The notes under the pieces: model-generated
Seen by the model: only the letters and a program-made list of their open reading frames with translations
Databases searched by the model: none
Told to the model about the DNA's origin: nothing
Source: Acidobacteriota bacterium
GTDB lineage: Bacteria > Acidobacteriota > Thermoanaerobaculia > UBA5066 > Gp7-AA6
Direction: 5' to 3'
Assembly: GCA_003222385.1 (NCBI GenBank)
Contig: QHVV01000050.1
Span: forward strand, 1 to 42,723
DNA length: 42,723 bases
In this document: positions 36,301 to 42,723 of the stretch, piece after piece
Layout: every line of letters starts with the position of its first letter
Position numbering within the stretch: position 1 is the first letter of the stretch
Program-made: the position numbers and the translations under genes

Positions 36301-37293
36301 GCCTCCCACGCGCGGCAGGGAAAGCAGGGACTCGCCGAGCGGGGCGCCGAGCTCCGGCGTCTCGAGCCCGCTCGCCGCGTAGAGTCCGGCGGCGAGAAGG
36401 AGATAGCCGCCGAGGGGAGCCAGGCGAGACCGGTCCGAAATCGGCCGGCCCGCGAGCGCCGGCAGCGCGAACGGCAGGACGATCCAACCGAGCGAGAGGG
36501 CCGCGACCGTGCCTGGCGGCAGCGAGTCGATCCCGCCGAAGCGCGTCTCGATCGCGAGGAACGCGAGCGCGAGCGCGATGCCGATCTTGAGCGGGTCGTT
36601 CATCCTCCCCGCGAGCAGCGCGCAGATCACGAGCGCGAGACCGAAGGCCGCGTCGCGGGAGCCGGGATATTCGACCGGAGCGGGCGCGCGCCGCGCCGCA
36701 ACGAGGACGGTGCGGGAATCGGTCAGGAGAGGAGATCCGCCCTGCGCGGTCGGGCGCCACGCGGCGGAAGCGCCCGCGACGCCGAGCGCGCGGGCGAAGT
36801 CCGGCGCCTCGACCGGGAACGAGCGGGAGGAGTAGACGAGACCCGAAAAGCCTCCGTCCCCGACCGGCTTGCGCTGCACCACGACGAGCCGCGTCGCCGA
36901 CCAGCGCACGGCGATCCCCCCGGAGGAAAACTCCAGGCCGACGAGCGGCGGGGCGTCCCCCCACCAGGCGTGCACGTTCCCGGACGGATCGGTCAACGCC
37001 AGGCCGGCGCCGGGGGGCGCGTTCGCGAGAGCGTGGCCGGCCGCGGTGAAGAGGGCCAGCCGGTTGACGGCGATCCCGCCTCCTTCCAGCGAACGCACGA
37101 CGTCCCGTTGCGACCGGAAGTCCGCGGCTCGCCGGCCGAGCTCCCCGACCGCCCTCGAGAACGCGTTCCGCAGCGCGGAGGGGGGCTCCGCCGCCGCCGG
37201 TCGGGTCGGAAGCGACAGGCTGCCGCCCAGAAAGAGGAGGAGAGGCGTTGCGACGAGCGCCGCCGCGAGCGGGGCGCGCAGGCGGCGGATCAC
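33337..37293 (-). CDS. Very large NtrY-like membrane sensor histidine kinase
   Basis: A 1318-residue kinase, about twice the usual NtrY size. A first helix at 8-25 is followed by a roughly 185-residue extracytoplasmic part, then a membrane block at about 213-430, a second soluble part at 430-700 and two further helices. A third sensor segment follows, then a last helix leading into HAMP near 910-960. A PAS-like domain ([20 protein letters not shown]) precedes HisKA with phospho-acceptor His1099 in [14 protein letters not shown]. The ATPase has the N-box [23 protein letters not shown] and [22 protein letters not shown] overlaps the hutU stop. No response regulator is encoded nearby, so the partner is in trans. 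Possible signals are histidine, urocanate or the envelope; this is inference. Confidence 0.92.
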   Translation of the reverse strand: MIRRLRAPLAAALVATPLLLFLGGSLSLPTRPAAAEPPSALRNAFSRAVGELGRRAADFRSQRDVVRSLEGGGIAVNRLALFTAAGHALANAPPGAGLALTDPSGNVHAWWGDAPPLVGLEFSSGGIAVRWSATRLVVVQRKPVGDGGFSGLVYSSRSFPVEAPDFARALGVAGASAAWRPTAQGGSPLLTDSRTVLVAARRAPAPVEYPGSRDAAFGLALVICALLAGRMNDPLKIGIALALAFLAIETRFGGIDSLPPGTVAALSLGWIVLPFALPALAGRPISDRSRLAPLGGYLLLAAGLYAASGLETPELGAPLGESLLSLPRVGGLAALILAALSLTAARRTGGSRGRTWITAALAFSAAAIVTSLAAVVPSDWYRVAVFAAVTVALELWSRAVGEARTGETFGATRLLVGSTLLVVLAASPLNEQDRARDAYRSAAAIRLPDPARVSAGAVLATHLAVDRLSRTDLATVLPAPLDRTDVSDLAYRLWREAEEKLPQSPLMTYEVFDPTGVSRSRFSLIPETEVSPSDTRPTEARIDRHRLAILHRAVALASSGAPWGRVELEVADWPTWDPLPPRIEVYRRLVLGARAGGDTGERVRPFLASYAPDGSAREEGPPLPSDAVEKLRRGSPAVRIRLPYRGNELFGEVRSLPEGFQLVAIPVPDFLGRALTAALLVPGILVLYLLVGGLLLWKFAATPRAMRREVLPRGLRTFRGRLVGLFVVGVMIPLLAVTFFLRSAIETRSVRDTLDHARTGLETARRVLDDYLPSATAGRGRLGLLDDALLGWLANAVGYDLSVYAPDGRLVATSRRDLYDAGLLPDRAPAAIYRAIGLSGARQQIGSRVVGGGSFEEMTTALTALPGVPGVRSPGLLSVLLLPQQRIAEAEAAQLTAAVSAFSLLVFLISAAVAGRLALRVARPVADLVEGTRAVARGNFAPSLAEPPDEELKELVRAFLSMSRSLKEHTDALSREKERLATLLAHLTAGVVAYRADGAVLLANPAAASLGGGSPDGATLENVFPGERMVEVRRALSRFTDASVTAEVEPRSGERWRIVTVPLPVGGEGARMAVIEDVSEVVRSNRLEAWAEMARIIAHEIKNPLTPIRLSVEHLREVWRRSGGRTPEFERVLEECVSNVLRQTEELKRAASEFSDYARLPRPEIGPTDVARVIRDSAAAFAGAPGVRWTVAADPELLAEADPRLLARVLSNLIGNAVDALSGGGGEIRLSVERREGRIVVTVDDTGPGVAPRILPRLFDPYFSAKSGGTGLGLAIAKKIVEEHGGTIAAENRTGGGFRVRFELPEAAAAREAPVASS

Positions 37294-38957
37294 CGGAGGA
37301 AAGGCAGCTCCACTCCGCGCTCCTTCGCGGTCGCGATCGCCTCCGGATATCCGGCGTCGGCGTGCCGCATCACGCCGGTGCCGGGGTCCGCCGTCAGAAC
37401 GCGGCGGAGTCGCCGCTCGGCTCCGTCCGTCCCATCGGCGACGACCACCATGCCCGCGTGGATCGAGTAACCGATCCCGACCCCGCCGCCGTGGTGGACC
37501 GACACCCACGTCGCGCCGCAGGCGGTGTTGACCAGGGCGTTCAAGATCGGCCAGTCGGCGATCGCGTCCGAGCCGTCGCGCATGCCTTCCGTTTCCCGGT
37601 TGGGTGAAGCGACCGAGCCCGCGTCCAGGTGGTCGCGCCCGATCACGATCGGCGCGCGGATCTCTCCCCGCCTCACGAGGTCGTTGAAGAGAAGACCGGC
37701 GCGCGCTCTCTCTCCGTATCCGAGCCAGCAGATCCGCGCCGGCAGCCCCTGGAACGCGACCCGCTCCTCCGCCATCTTCAGCCATCGCGCGAGCGCGGCG
37801 TTGCCCGGGAAGAGCTCCATCAGGGCGCGGTCCGTGATCGCGATGTCCTGCGGGTCTCCGGAGAGCGCCGCCCAGCGGAAGGGCCCCTTTCCCTCGCAGA
37901 AGAGAGGCCGGATGTAGAGCGGCACGAAACCCGGGATTTCGAAAGCGTCTCCGACGCCCGCCTTCTTCGCCTGGCCGCGGAGGTTGTTGCCGTAGTCGAA
38001 CACGACCGCGCCGCGGCGCTTCATTTCGAGCAAAGCCCGCACGTGCGCGGCCATCGTCTCGTAAGCGCGGCGGACGTAGAGGGCGGGATCGCGGCGCCGC
38101 AGCTCCGCGGCGCTCTCCCCCGGCTCGAGAATCGGGACGTAGCCGTCGAGCTCGTCGTGCGCGGAGGTCTGGTCGGTGACGAGGTCCGGGACGACGCCGC
38201 GCGCGATCAGCGACTCCAGGAGCTCGACGGCGTTGGCGCGCACGCCGATCGAGGTCGCATCGCGCCGGTCCCGCGCGGCCAGAGCGAGGTCGATCGCGCG
38301 GTCGAGGGACTCCTCGCGTCGGTCGAGGTACCGCGTCGAGAGGCGCCGCTCGATGCGCTCTCCGTCCACCTCGGCGATCAACGCCGTCGCTCCGTTCATG
38401 GTGGCCGCGAGCGGCTGCGCTCCCCCCATTCCGCCGAGGCCCGCCGTCACGACGAGCCGCCCGGAGAGGTCGCCGCCGAAATCCTTCTCGCCGGCGGCGG
38501 CGAACGTCTCGAACGTGCCCTGCAGGATGCCCTGCGATCCGATGTAGATCCAGGAGCCCGCCGTCATCTGTCCGAACATCGTCAGACCCGCGGCCTCGAG
38601 CTTTCGGAACTCGTCCCCCGTCGCCCACGCCGGGACGAGAAGCGCGTTGGCGATCAGCACCCGCGGCGCGTCCTCGTGTGTTTCGAACACGCCGACGGGC
38701 TTGCCGGACTGGACGAGCAGGGTCTCGCGGGCGGACAGCCGCTTCAGGCTCGCGACGATCGCGTCGAAGCACTCCCAGTTGCGCGCGGCCTTCCCGGTGC
38801 CGCCGTAGACGATCAGCTCGTCGGGCTTCTCGGCGACCTCGGGATCGAGGTTGTTCTCGAGCATCCGGAGGGCGGCTTCCTGGGGCCATCCGGAGCATCG
38901 GAGCCCGGTACCCCGCGCGGCGCGGACGACGCGCGGGCCCGAAACGACGGCAGGCAC
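37290..38957 (-). CDS. hutU: Urocanate hydratase
   Basis: A 555-residue protein of normal urocanase length, the second step of histidine breakdown (urocanate to imidazolonepropionate). It contains [60 protein letters not shown], the NAD-binding [20 protein letters not shown] and the signature Cys in [17 protein letters not shown]. The GTG at 38957 starts a short lead-in before the conserved part. It lies 22 bases after hutH and overlaps the kinase start by 4 bp. hutI, hutG and hutF are not in the window. Confidence 0.97.
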   Translation of the reverse strand: MPAVVSGPRVVRAARGTGLRCSGWPQEAALRMLENNLDPEVAEKPDELIVYGGTGKAARNWECFDAIVASLKRLSARETLLVQSGKPVGVFETHEDAPRVLIANALLVPAWATGDEFRKLEAAGLTMFGQMTAGSWIYIGSQGILQGTFETFAAAGEKDFGGDLSGRLVVTAGLGGMGGAQPLAATMNGATALIAEVDGERIERRLSTRYLDRREESLDRAIDLALAARDRRDATSIGVRANAVELLESLIARGVVPDLVTDQTSAHDELDGYVPILEPGESAAELRRRDPALYVRRAYETMAAHVRALLEMKRRGAVVFDYGNNLRGQAKKAGVGDAFEIPGFVPLYIRPLFCEGKGPFRWAALSGDPQDIAITDRALMELFPGNAALARWLKMAEERVAFQGLPARICWLGYGERARAGLLFNDLVRRGEIRAPIVIGRDHLDAGSVASPNRETEGMRDGSDAIADWPILNALVNTACGATWVSVHHGGGVGIGYSIHAGMVVVADGTDGAERRLRRVLTADPGTGVMRHADAGYPEAIATAKERGVELPFLR

Positions 38958-38979
38958 GGAAGAATTATAGGCGCCGGCC

Positions 38980-40497
38980 CTAGGCGAGGTCCGCGATCAC
39001 GCCGGACATCGCTTCGCCGTCGAGGAACGTCCTCGCGGCCGCGAGGTCGGGAGCGAGCTCGCGGTCCGCCCTCCACGGCCGGACGGCGCGGCGGAAGGCG
39101 CGCCGGACCCGCTCGATCGGCGGCGAAGAGGAGAGCGGGCGCAGGAACTCCATCGCCTGAAAGGCGACGGTCAACTCGATCGAGAGCACGAGCGCCAGGT
39201 TCTCGACGACGCCGGCAAATTTCCGGGCGGCGATCGGCGACATCGAGACATGGTCTTCCTTCGCCGCCGAGGTCGGGATCGAGTCCACCGAAGCGGGATA
39301 CGCGAGCGTCTTGCACTCCGAGACGAGCGCGGCCGCGGCGACCTGCGCCATCATCAGCCCGGAGTGGACGCCGCCTCCCTCGACCAGGAAACCCGGAAGA
39401 TCCGACAGGGAGGGGTTGACGAGCTTCTCGATCCGCCGCTCCGAGATCGAGGCGAGATCGGCGGCCGCGATCGTCGCGTAGTCGAGGACGAGACCGACCG
39501 GCGCGCCGTGGAAATTCCCGCCGGATACGACGTCGCCGCTCTTCGCGAAGACGAGCGGGTTGTCGGTGGCGCTGTTCATCTCCCGCTCGAGCACCTCGCG
39601 CGCGTGAGTGAACGCATCGCGCGCGGCGCCGTGGACCTGCGGCATGCACCGCAGGGAGTAGTTGTCCTGGACCTTGCCGCACCCGCGGTGCGACTCCCGG
39701 ATCGCGCTCCCGGCGAGGAGCCCGCGCAGGTTGCGGGCGCTGGCGATCGCCCCGGGATGCGGCCTCGCGCCGATCACGCGCGCGTCGAACGCGGCGTCGG
39801 AACCGCGCGCCGCGTCGAGCGACGCCGCGCCGACGACGTCCGCGATCCGCGAGAGCCGGATGGCGGTCGAGAGCGCGAGCCCTCCGACGGCGACCGACAT
39901 CTGGACGCCGTTGACGAGCGCCAGGCCTTCCTTGGCCTCGAGCACGACCGGCCGGATCCTTGCGTCCCGGAGCGCGCGCGCCGCGCGGAGGACCCGGCCG
40001 CGGCGGCGCACGAAACCCTCTCCCGTCAGGCCGAGGGCCAGGTGCGCAAGGGGTGCGAGGTCCCCGGAGGCGCCGACCGATCCTTTTTCGGGAACGAGGG
40101 GAAGGACGTCCGCCGCGAGGAGGTCGAGGAGCCGCTCCACGGTCGAGACCCGGATGCCCGACAGGCCCCGCGCGAGCGCGTTCGCGCGCAGGGCGATCAT
40201 CGCGCGCACGGTTTCGTCGGGGAGAGGATCTCCGACCCCGCCGGCATGGCTCCGGACCAGGTTCTGCTGCAGCTCGAGCAGCCGGTCGCGGGGCACGCTG
40301 ACCTCCGCGAAACGTCCGAAGCCGGTGGTGATCCCGTAGACGCGGTCGCCGCGCGCGACCGCGCGCTCGATCGTCTTGCGGGAGGCGGACATCGCGCGGC
40401 GCGCCGCGGAAGCCAGCGAAACGCGGACCCGCCGGCGGGCGACGTCCTCGAGGTCGCGGAGAGTCATGTCGCCGCCGGTCAGGAGGAGGCGTTTCAC
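38980..40497 (-). CDS. hutH: Histidine ammonia-lyase
   Basis: A 505-residue enzyme that turns histidine into urocanate and ammonia. The MIO prosthetic group forms from Ala143-Ser144-Gly145 in [18 protein letters not shown]. The N-terminal catalytic Tyr loop is [58 protein letters not shown] and [20 protein letters not shown] match HutH rather than PAL/TAL. GTG at 40497 is used. It is the first gene of the minus-strand run hutH-hutU-kinase-lipoprotein and is divergent from purA across 38 bases holding a palindrome. Confidence 0.97.
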   Translation of the reverse strand: MKRLLLTGGDMTLRDLEDVARRRVRVSLASAARRAMSASRKTIERAVARGDRVYGITTGFGRFAEVSVPRDRLLELQQNLVRSHAGGVGDPLPDETVRAMIALRANALARGLSGIRVSTVERLLDLLAADVLPLVPEKGSVGASGDLAPLAHLALGLTGEGFVRRRGRVLRAARALRDARIRPVVLEAKEGLALVNGVQMSVAVGGLALSTAIRLSRIADVVGAASLDAARGSDAAFDARVIGARPHPGAIASARNLRGLLAGSAIRESHRGCGKVQDNYSLRCMPQVHGAARDAFTHAREVLEREMNSATDNPLVFAKSGDVVSGGNFHGAPVGLVLDYATIAAADLASISERRIEKLVNPSLSDLPGFLVEGGGVHSGLMMAQVAAAALVSECKTLAYPASVDSIPTSAAKEDHVSMSPIAARKFAGVVENLALVLSIELTVAFQAMEFLRPLSSSPPIERVRRAFRRAVRPWRADRELAPDLAAARTFLDGEAMSGVIADLA

Positions 40498-40508
40498 GAG
40501 AGAGGAAG

Positions 40509-40525
40509 CTATCAGCAGCTGATAG
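40509..40525. promoter_or_regulatory. 17-bp palindrome in the hutH/purA divergent gap
   Basis: CTATCAG-CAG-CTGATAG has perfect 7-bp arms and sits in the middle of the 38-bp gap between the GTG of hutH and the GTG of purA. With so little room it must overlap or touch the promoter of one or both genes, as expected of a dimeric repressor site. Which regulator binds is unknown; a hut or purine repressor are both guesses. Confidence 0.45.
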
Positions 40526-40535
40526 TTTTCCTCCC

Positions 40536-41852
40536 GTGAAAGTCGCAGCCGTCCTGGGCGGCCAGTGGGGTGACGAAGGAAAGGGAAAAGTCGTCGACCT
40601 TCTCGCCGACCGTTTCGGAATCGTCGCCCGATACCACGGCGGGCACAACGCCGGCCACACGGTCAAGTTCGCCGACCGCCATTTCGCCCTCCACCTCCTT
40701 CCGGCCGGGATCGTGCGCGGGACGACGTCGGTGATCGGGCCCGGCGTGGTCGTCGATCCGGACGCCCTGCTCGCGGAGATCGACTCGGTCGTCGCGGCCG
40801 GCATCCGCGTCGAAGGCAAGCTCCTCCTGTCCAACCGCGCGCCGCTCATCCTTCCCTGGCACCGCCTCCTCGACGCGGCGCGCGAGAAAGCCGCGGGCGC
40901 GGCAAAGCTCGGGACCACGCTGCGCGGGATCGGTCCGGCCTACGAGTCCGTCGCCTCGCGAAAGGCGGTGCGGGTGGCGGACCTGCCGCGGACCGAGGGA
41001 TTGCGCAACCGTCTGGTTGCGCTTCACGACGAAGTCGCGAGGATCCTGGAGAGCTACGGGACCGACGGCATCCCGTCGCCCGACAACGTGCTCGAGTCGC
41101 TGGCGCGCTCCGAAGAGAAGCTGCGGCCGCACGTGGCCGACACGGGCCGGTGGCTGCGCGATCATCTCGCCCGCGGCGACTCGCTGCTGGCCGAAGGAGC
41201 GCACGGCGCGATGCTCGACGTCTCCGCGGGAACGTTTCCGTACGTGACGTCCTCGTGCTGCACCGCCGCCGGCGTCGCCGCCGGACTCCAGATCCCGCCT
41301 CGCGCGCTCGATGCGTCTCTCGTCGTCCTGAAGGCCTACTCGACGCGCGTGGGCGAAGGCCCCTTCCCGACCGAGCTCCTCGATGCGACCGGCGAACATC
41401 TGAGGACGCGGGGCAACGAGTTCGGGACCTCGACCGGCCGGCCCCGGCGGACCGGCTGGTTCGACGCCGTCGTCGCGCGGACCGCCGTGGAGCTGTCGGG
41501 CGCCGATGCGGTCGCGATCACGAAGCTCGACGTTCTGGACGATCTGGAGGAAATCCCGGTGTGCGTCGCGTACCGGATCGACGGCCGCGAGGTCTCCGAC
41601 GTTCCGGCGCTCGTCGAGGACGTCGCGCGCGCGCGCCCGCGGCTGGAGACGCTGCCCGGCTGGAAAACGAAGACGACCGCGGTGACGCGGTTCGAAGATC
41701 TGCCGCCCGCCGCCCGCGACTACGTGAAGTTTCTGGAAGAGTGCTGCGGCGCGCCGGCCGCGCTGATTTCGACCGGCCCGCGCCGCGAGGAAACGATCTG
41801 GCGGGAAGATCAGGAGTTCGTGACGGCGCTTCCCGCTCCGCGCGGGCAGTAG
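40536..41852 (+). CDS. purA: Adenylosuccinate synthetase
   Basis: A 438-residue protein of normal length that joins aspartate to IMP using GTP in AMP synthesis. The P-loop GGQWGDEGKGKVVDLLADRF is at the N-terminus with its catalytic Asp. GIVARYHGGHNAGHTVKFAD carries the catalytic His. RGIGPAYESVASRKAVRVAD, TSSCCTAAGVAAGLQIPPRA and EFGTSTGRPRRTGWFDAVVA follow the family. The Lys-Leu-Asp guanine-specificity motif is in AVAITKLDVLDDLEEIPVCV. The start is GTG at 40536. The upstream palindrome may affect it. Confidence 0.97.
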   Translation: MKVAAVLGGQWGDEGKGKVVDLLADRFGIVARYHGGHNAGHTVKFADRHFALHLLPAGIVRGTTSVIGPGVVVDPDALLAEIDSVVAAGIRVEGKLLLSNRAPLILPWHRLLDAAREKAAGAAKLGTTLRGIGPAYESVASRKAVRVADLPRTEGLRNRLVALHDEVARILESYGTDGIPSPDNVLESLARSEEKLRPHVADTGRWLRDHLARGDSLLAEGAHGAMLDVSAGTFPYVTSSCCTAAGVAAGLQIPPRALDASLVVLKAYSTRVGEGPFPTELLDATGEHLRTRGNEFGTSTGRPRRTGWFDAVVARTAVELSGADAVAITKLDVLDDLEEIPVCVAYRIDGREVSDVPALVEDVARARPRLETLPGWKTKTTAVTRFEDLPPAARDYVKFLEECCGAPAALISTGPRREETIWREDQEFVTALPAPRGQ

Positions 41853-41918
41853 CGTCGGTTCACCTCGACCGGCGCGTCGGGTGATAGCCTCGATCCGAAA
41901 ACGTCAAAGGAGGATTCG

Positions 41919-42393
41919 ATGAGAGCAAGAAACATCCTGGCGCTTGCGGCGTCCTTTGTGATGGCGGCGGTTCTGGCGCAGGGATCCGGAGAGGCGGCGA
42001 AGGCCAACGAGCCCGTCTTCGTGCCGGCCGGCGATCTGAAGTGGACCGACCTCGATCCCAAAGGCGCTCCGGGCGTCAAGATCGCGGACGTCTGGGGGAA
42101 CCATACGAAGGGCGCGTACGGCGCGTTCATCAAGTTCCCGGCGGGATTCACGACTCCGCTCCACACGTACCCACGCGATGAAGGTCGCGTTTGTCTCGGG
42201 CACCTACATTCAAGCGCCGGAAGGAAAGCCGGAAGTCCGGCTGGGGCCCGGTTCGTACCTGAACCAGCCCGGCGACGGCTACCGGCACACGACGAGCTGC
42301 GACAGCGCCTCGGAATGCGTGTTCTTTGCCCAGAGCACCGGAAAGTTCGACCTCAAGGTGGTGGGAGCGGCGAAGGCCCCCGCGAAGAAGTAG
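41919..42393 (+). pseudogene. Exported cupin-like protein, copy 1, frame broken by 2 bases
   Basis: The first part has a signal peptide (MRARNILALAASFVMAAVLA) and then VFVPAGDLKWTDLDPKGAPG, VKIADVWGNHTKGAYGAFIK and GFTTPLHT. The frame then breaks near 42166-42172. It resumes from 42178 with MKVAFVSGTYIQAPEGKPEV, RLGPGSYLNQPGDGYRHTTS and CDSASECVFFAQSTGKFDLK to a TAG at 42393. Copy 2 shows the intact form HTHTHAMKVAFVS, so copy 1 lacks two bases of the metal-binding His cluster. Read through, it is about a 157-residue single-domain cupin of the DUF4437/ChrR-like type. An AAAGGAGG ribosome site precedes the ATG. Real mutation or sequence error cannot be separated here. Confidence 0.75.
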
Positions 42394-42435
42394 GGGTCTG
42401 GGGGGAGCCCGTAGACTCTCGCGGAGGAGGACTCG

Positions 42436-42723
42436 ATGAGAGCGAGAAACCTGGGGCTGGCGGCGTCCTTTGTAATGGTGGTGGTTCTCGCGCAAGGATC
42501 CGGAGTTGCAAAGCCCAGGGCGGGATCCAGCAAACCAGTCTTCGTGCCGGCCGACGACCTGAAGTGGATTGACCTCGATCCCAAGGGTGCTCCGGGAGTC
42601 AAGATCGCGGACGTGTGGGGAAATCATGCGAAGGGCGGTTTTGGCGCGTTCATCAAGCTTCCGGCGGGATTCACGGTTCCGCTCCATACGCACACCCACG
42701 CGATGAAGGTCGCGTTTGTCTCG
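42436..42723 (+). CDS. Exported cupin-like protein, copy 2 (cut by window edge)
   Basis: 96 codons, open to the right edge. Signal peptide MRARNLGLAASFVMVVVLAQ, then VFVPADDLKWIDLDPKGAPG, VKIADVWGNHAKGGFGAFIK and LPAGFTVPLHTHTHAMKVAF, where the His cluster is the likely metal site of a cupin. It is a tandem copy of the preceding gene, nearly identical in stretches at DNA level, with a slightly longer linker (PRAGSSKP) after the leader. GGAGGAGG lies 5 bases upstream of the ATG. Function unknown; family members often bind metal or anti-oxidant ligands. Confidence 0.85.
   Translation, partial: MRARNLGLAASFVMVVVLAQGSGVAKPRAGSSKPVFVPADDLKWIDLDPKGAPGVKIADVWGNHAKGGFGAFIKLPAGFTVPLHTHTHAMKVAFVS

Noticed and set aside
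31820-36964. A single 1714-codon minus-strand frame
   Set aside because: Only the part after 33340 is protein-like; the rest is a shadow of the kinase.
33442-37470. A 1342-codon open frame on the plus strand
   Set aside because: It is antisense to the sensor kinase and has an Arg/Glu/Asp-rich composition without domains, as expected from GC-rich codon bias of the true gene.
33337-38898. A single 1853-codon minus-strand frame that would fuse hutU-region sequence to the kinase
   Set aside because: The upstream 535 codons are the wrong frame of urocanase; the conserved hutU frame ends at 37290 and the kinase starts at 37293.

Overview
The window is a GC-rich bacterial chromosome segment of densely packed housekeeping genes, with no phage, plasmid or insertion-sequence genes. 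Gene content fits a Gram-negative-type (didermic) bacterium: lipoproteins, an outer-membrane LolB-like protein next to ispE, MurJ, PBP1A, Psd/PssA and an NtrY-like kinase. SpoVG, a CTC-type L25 and a DUF2232 protein beside the S6-S18-L9 genes are also present. GC content and this mix suggest a deep-branching lineage such as Acidobacteriota (Thermoanaerobaculia-like) or a deltaproteobacterial relative. That placement is inference; no rRNA gene is present.

Layout. 1-4183 (-): uvrC followed by two DUF4388-type genes, one with a transmembrane helix, a long Pro-Thr linker and a SPOR-like end. 4260-6031: a zinc-ribbon membrane peptide (+), a Gfo/Idh/MocA oxidoreductase (-) and a small secreted protein (+). 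5961-10416 (-): a membrane protein, uvrB and a GT39-like membrane glycosyltransferase. 10448-12824 (+): a bifunctional penicillin-binding protein broken in its middle. 12829-21359 (-): one long run in transcription order TPR protein, LolB-like lipoprotein, ispE, spoVG, tRNA-Gln(TTG), prs, rplY, pth, rpsF, rpsR, DUF2232, rplI. This joins isoprenoid, PRPP and translation genes. 21478-22687 (+): HU and a site-2 protease. 22674-24779 (-): murJ, dtd. 24883-25308 (+): ssb. 25315-28889 (-): mutS, nagZ. 28920-31818 (+): tsaB, rimI, a DUF465 peptide, psd and pssA. 31820-40497 (-): hutH, hutU, a 1318-residue sensor kinase and a DUF3142-like lipoprotein, the last three overlapping by 4 bp each. 40536-42723 (+): purA, then two tandem cupin genes, the second cut by the window edge.

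Outstanding points. (1) Eleven junctions are 4-bp NTGA overlaps using ATG, GTG, TTG and CTG starts; pth and psd appear to begin with CTG. (2) Conserved reading frames break in pbp1A, prs, the nagZ tail and cupin copy 1; several look like small deletions, so assembly or sequencing error must be considered before calling pseudogenes. (3) Three repeats with a 7- or 14-nt period sit on stop codons at gene junctions. (4) A 20-bp perfect inverted repeat beside tRNA-Gln looks like a REP/RAYT-type palindrome. (5) The hut genes are fused by overlap to a very large sensor kinase and a lipoprotein, the best candidate here for an undescribed regulatory unit. No gap longer than 300 bases lacks a gene.
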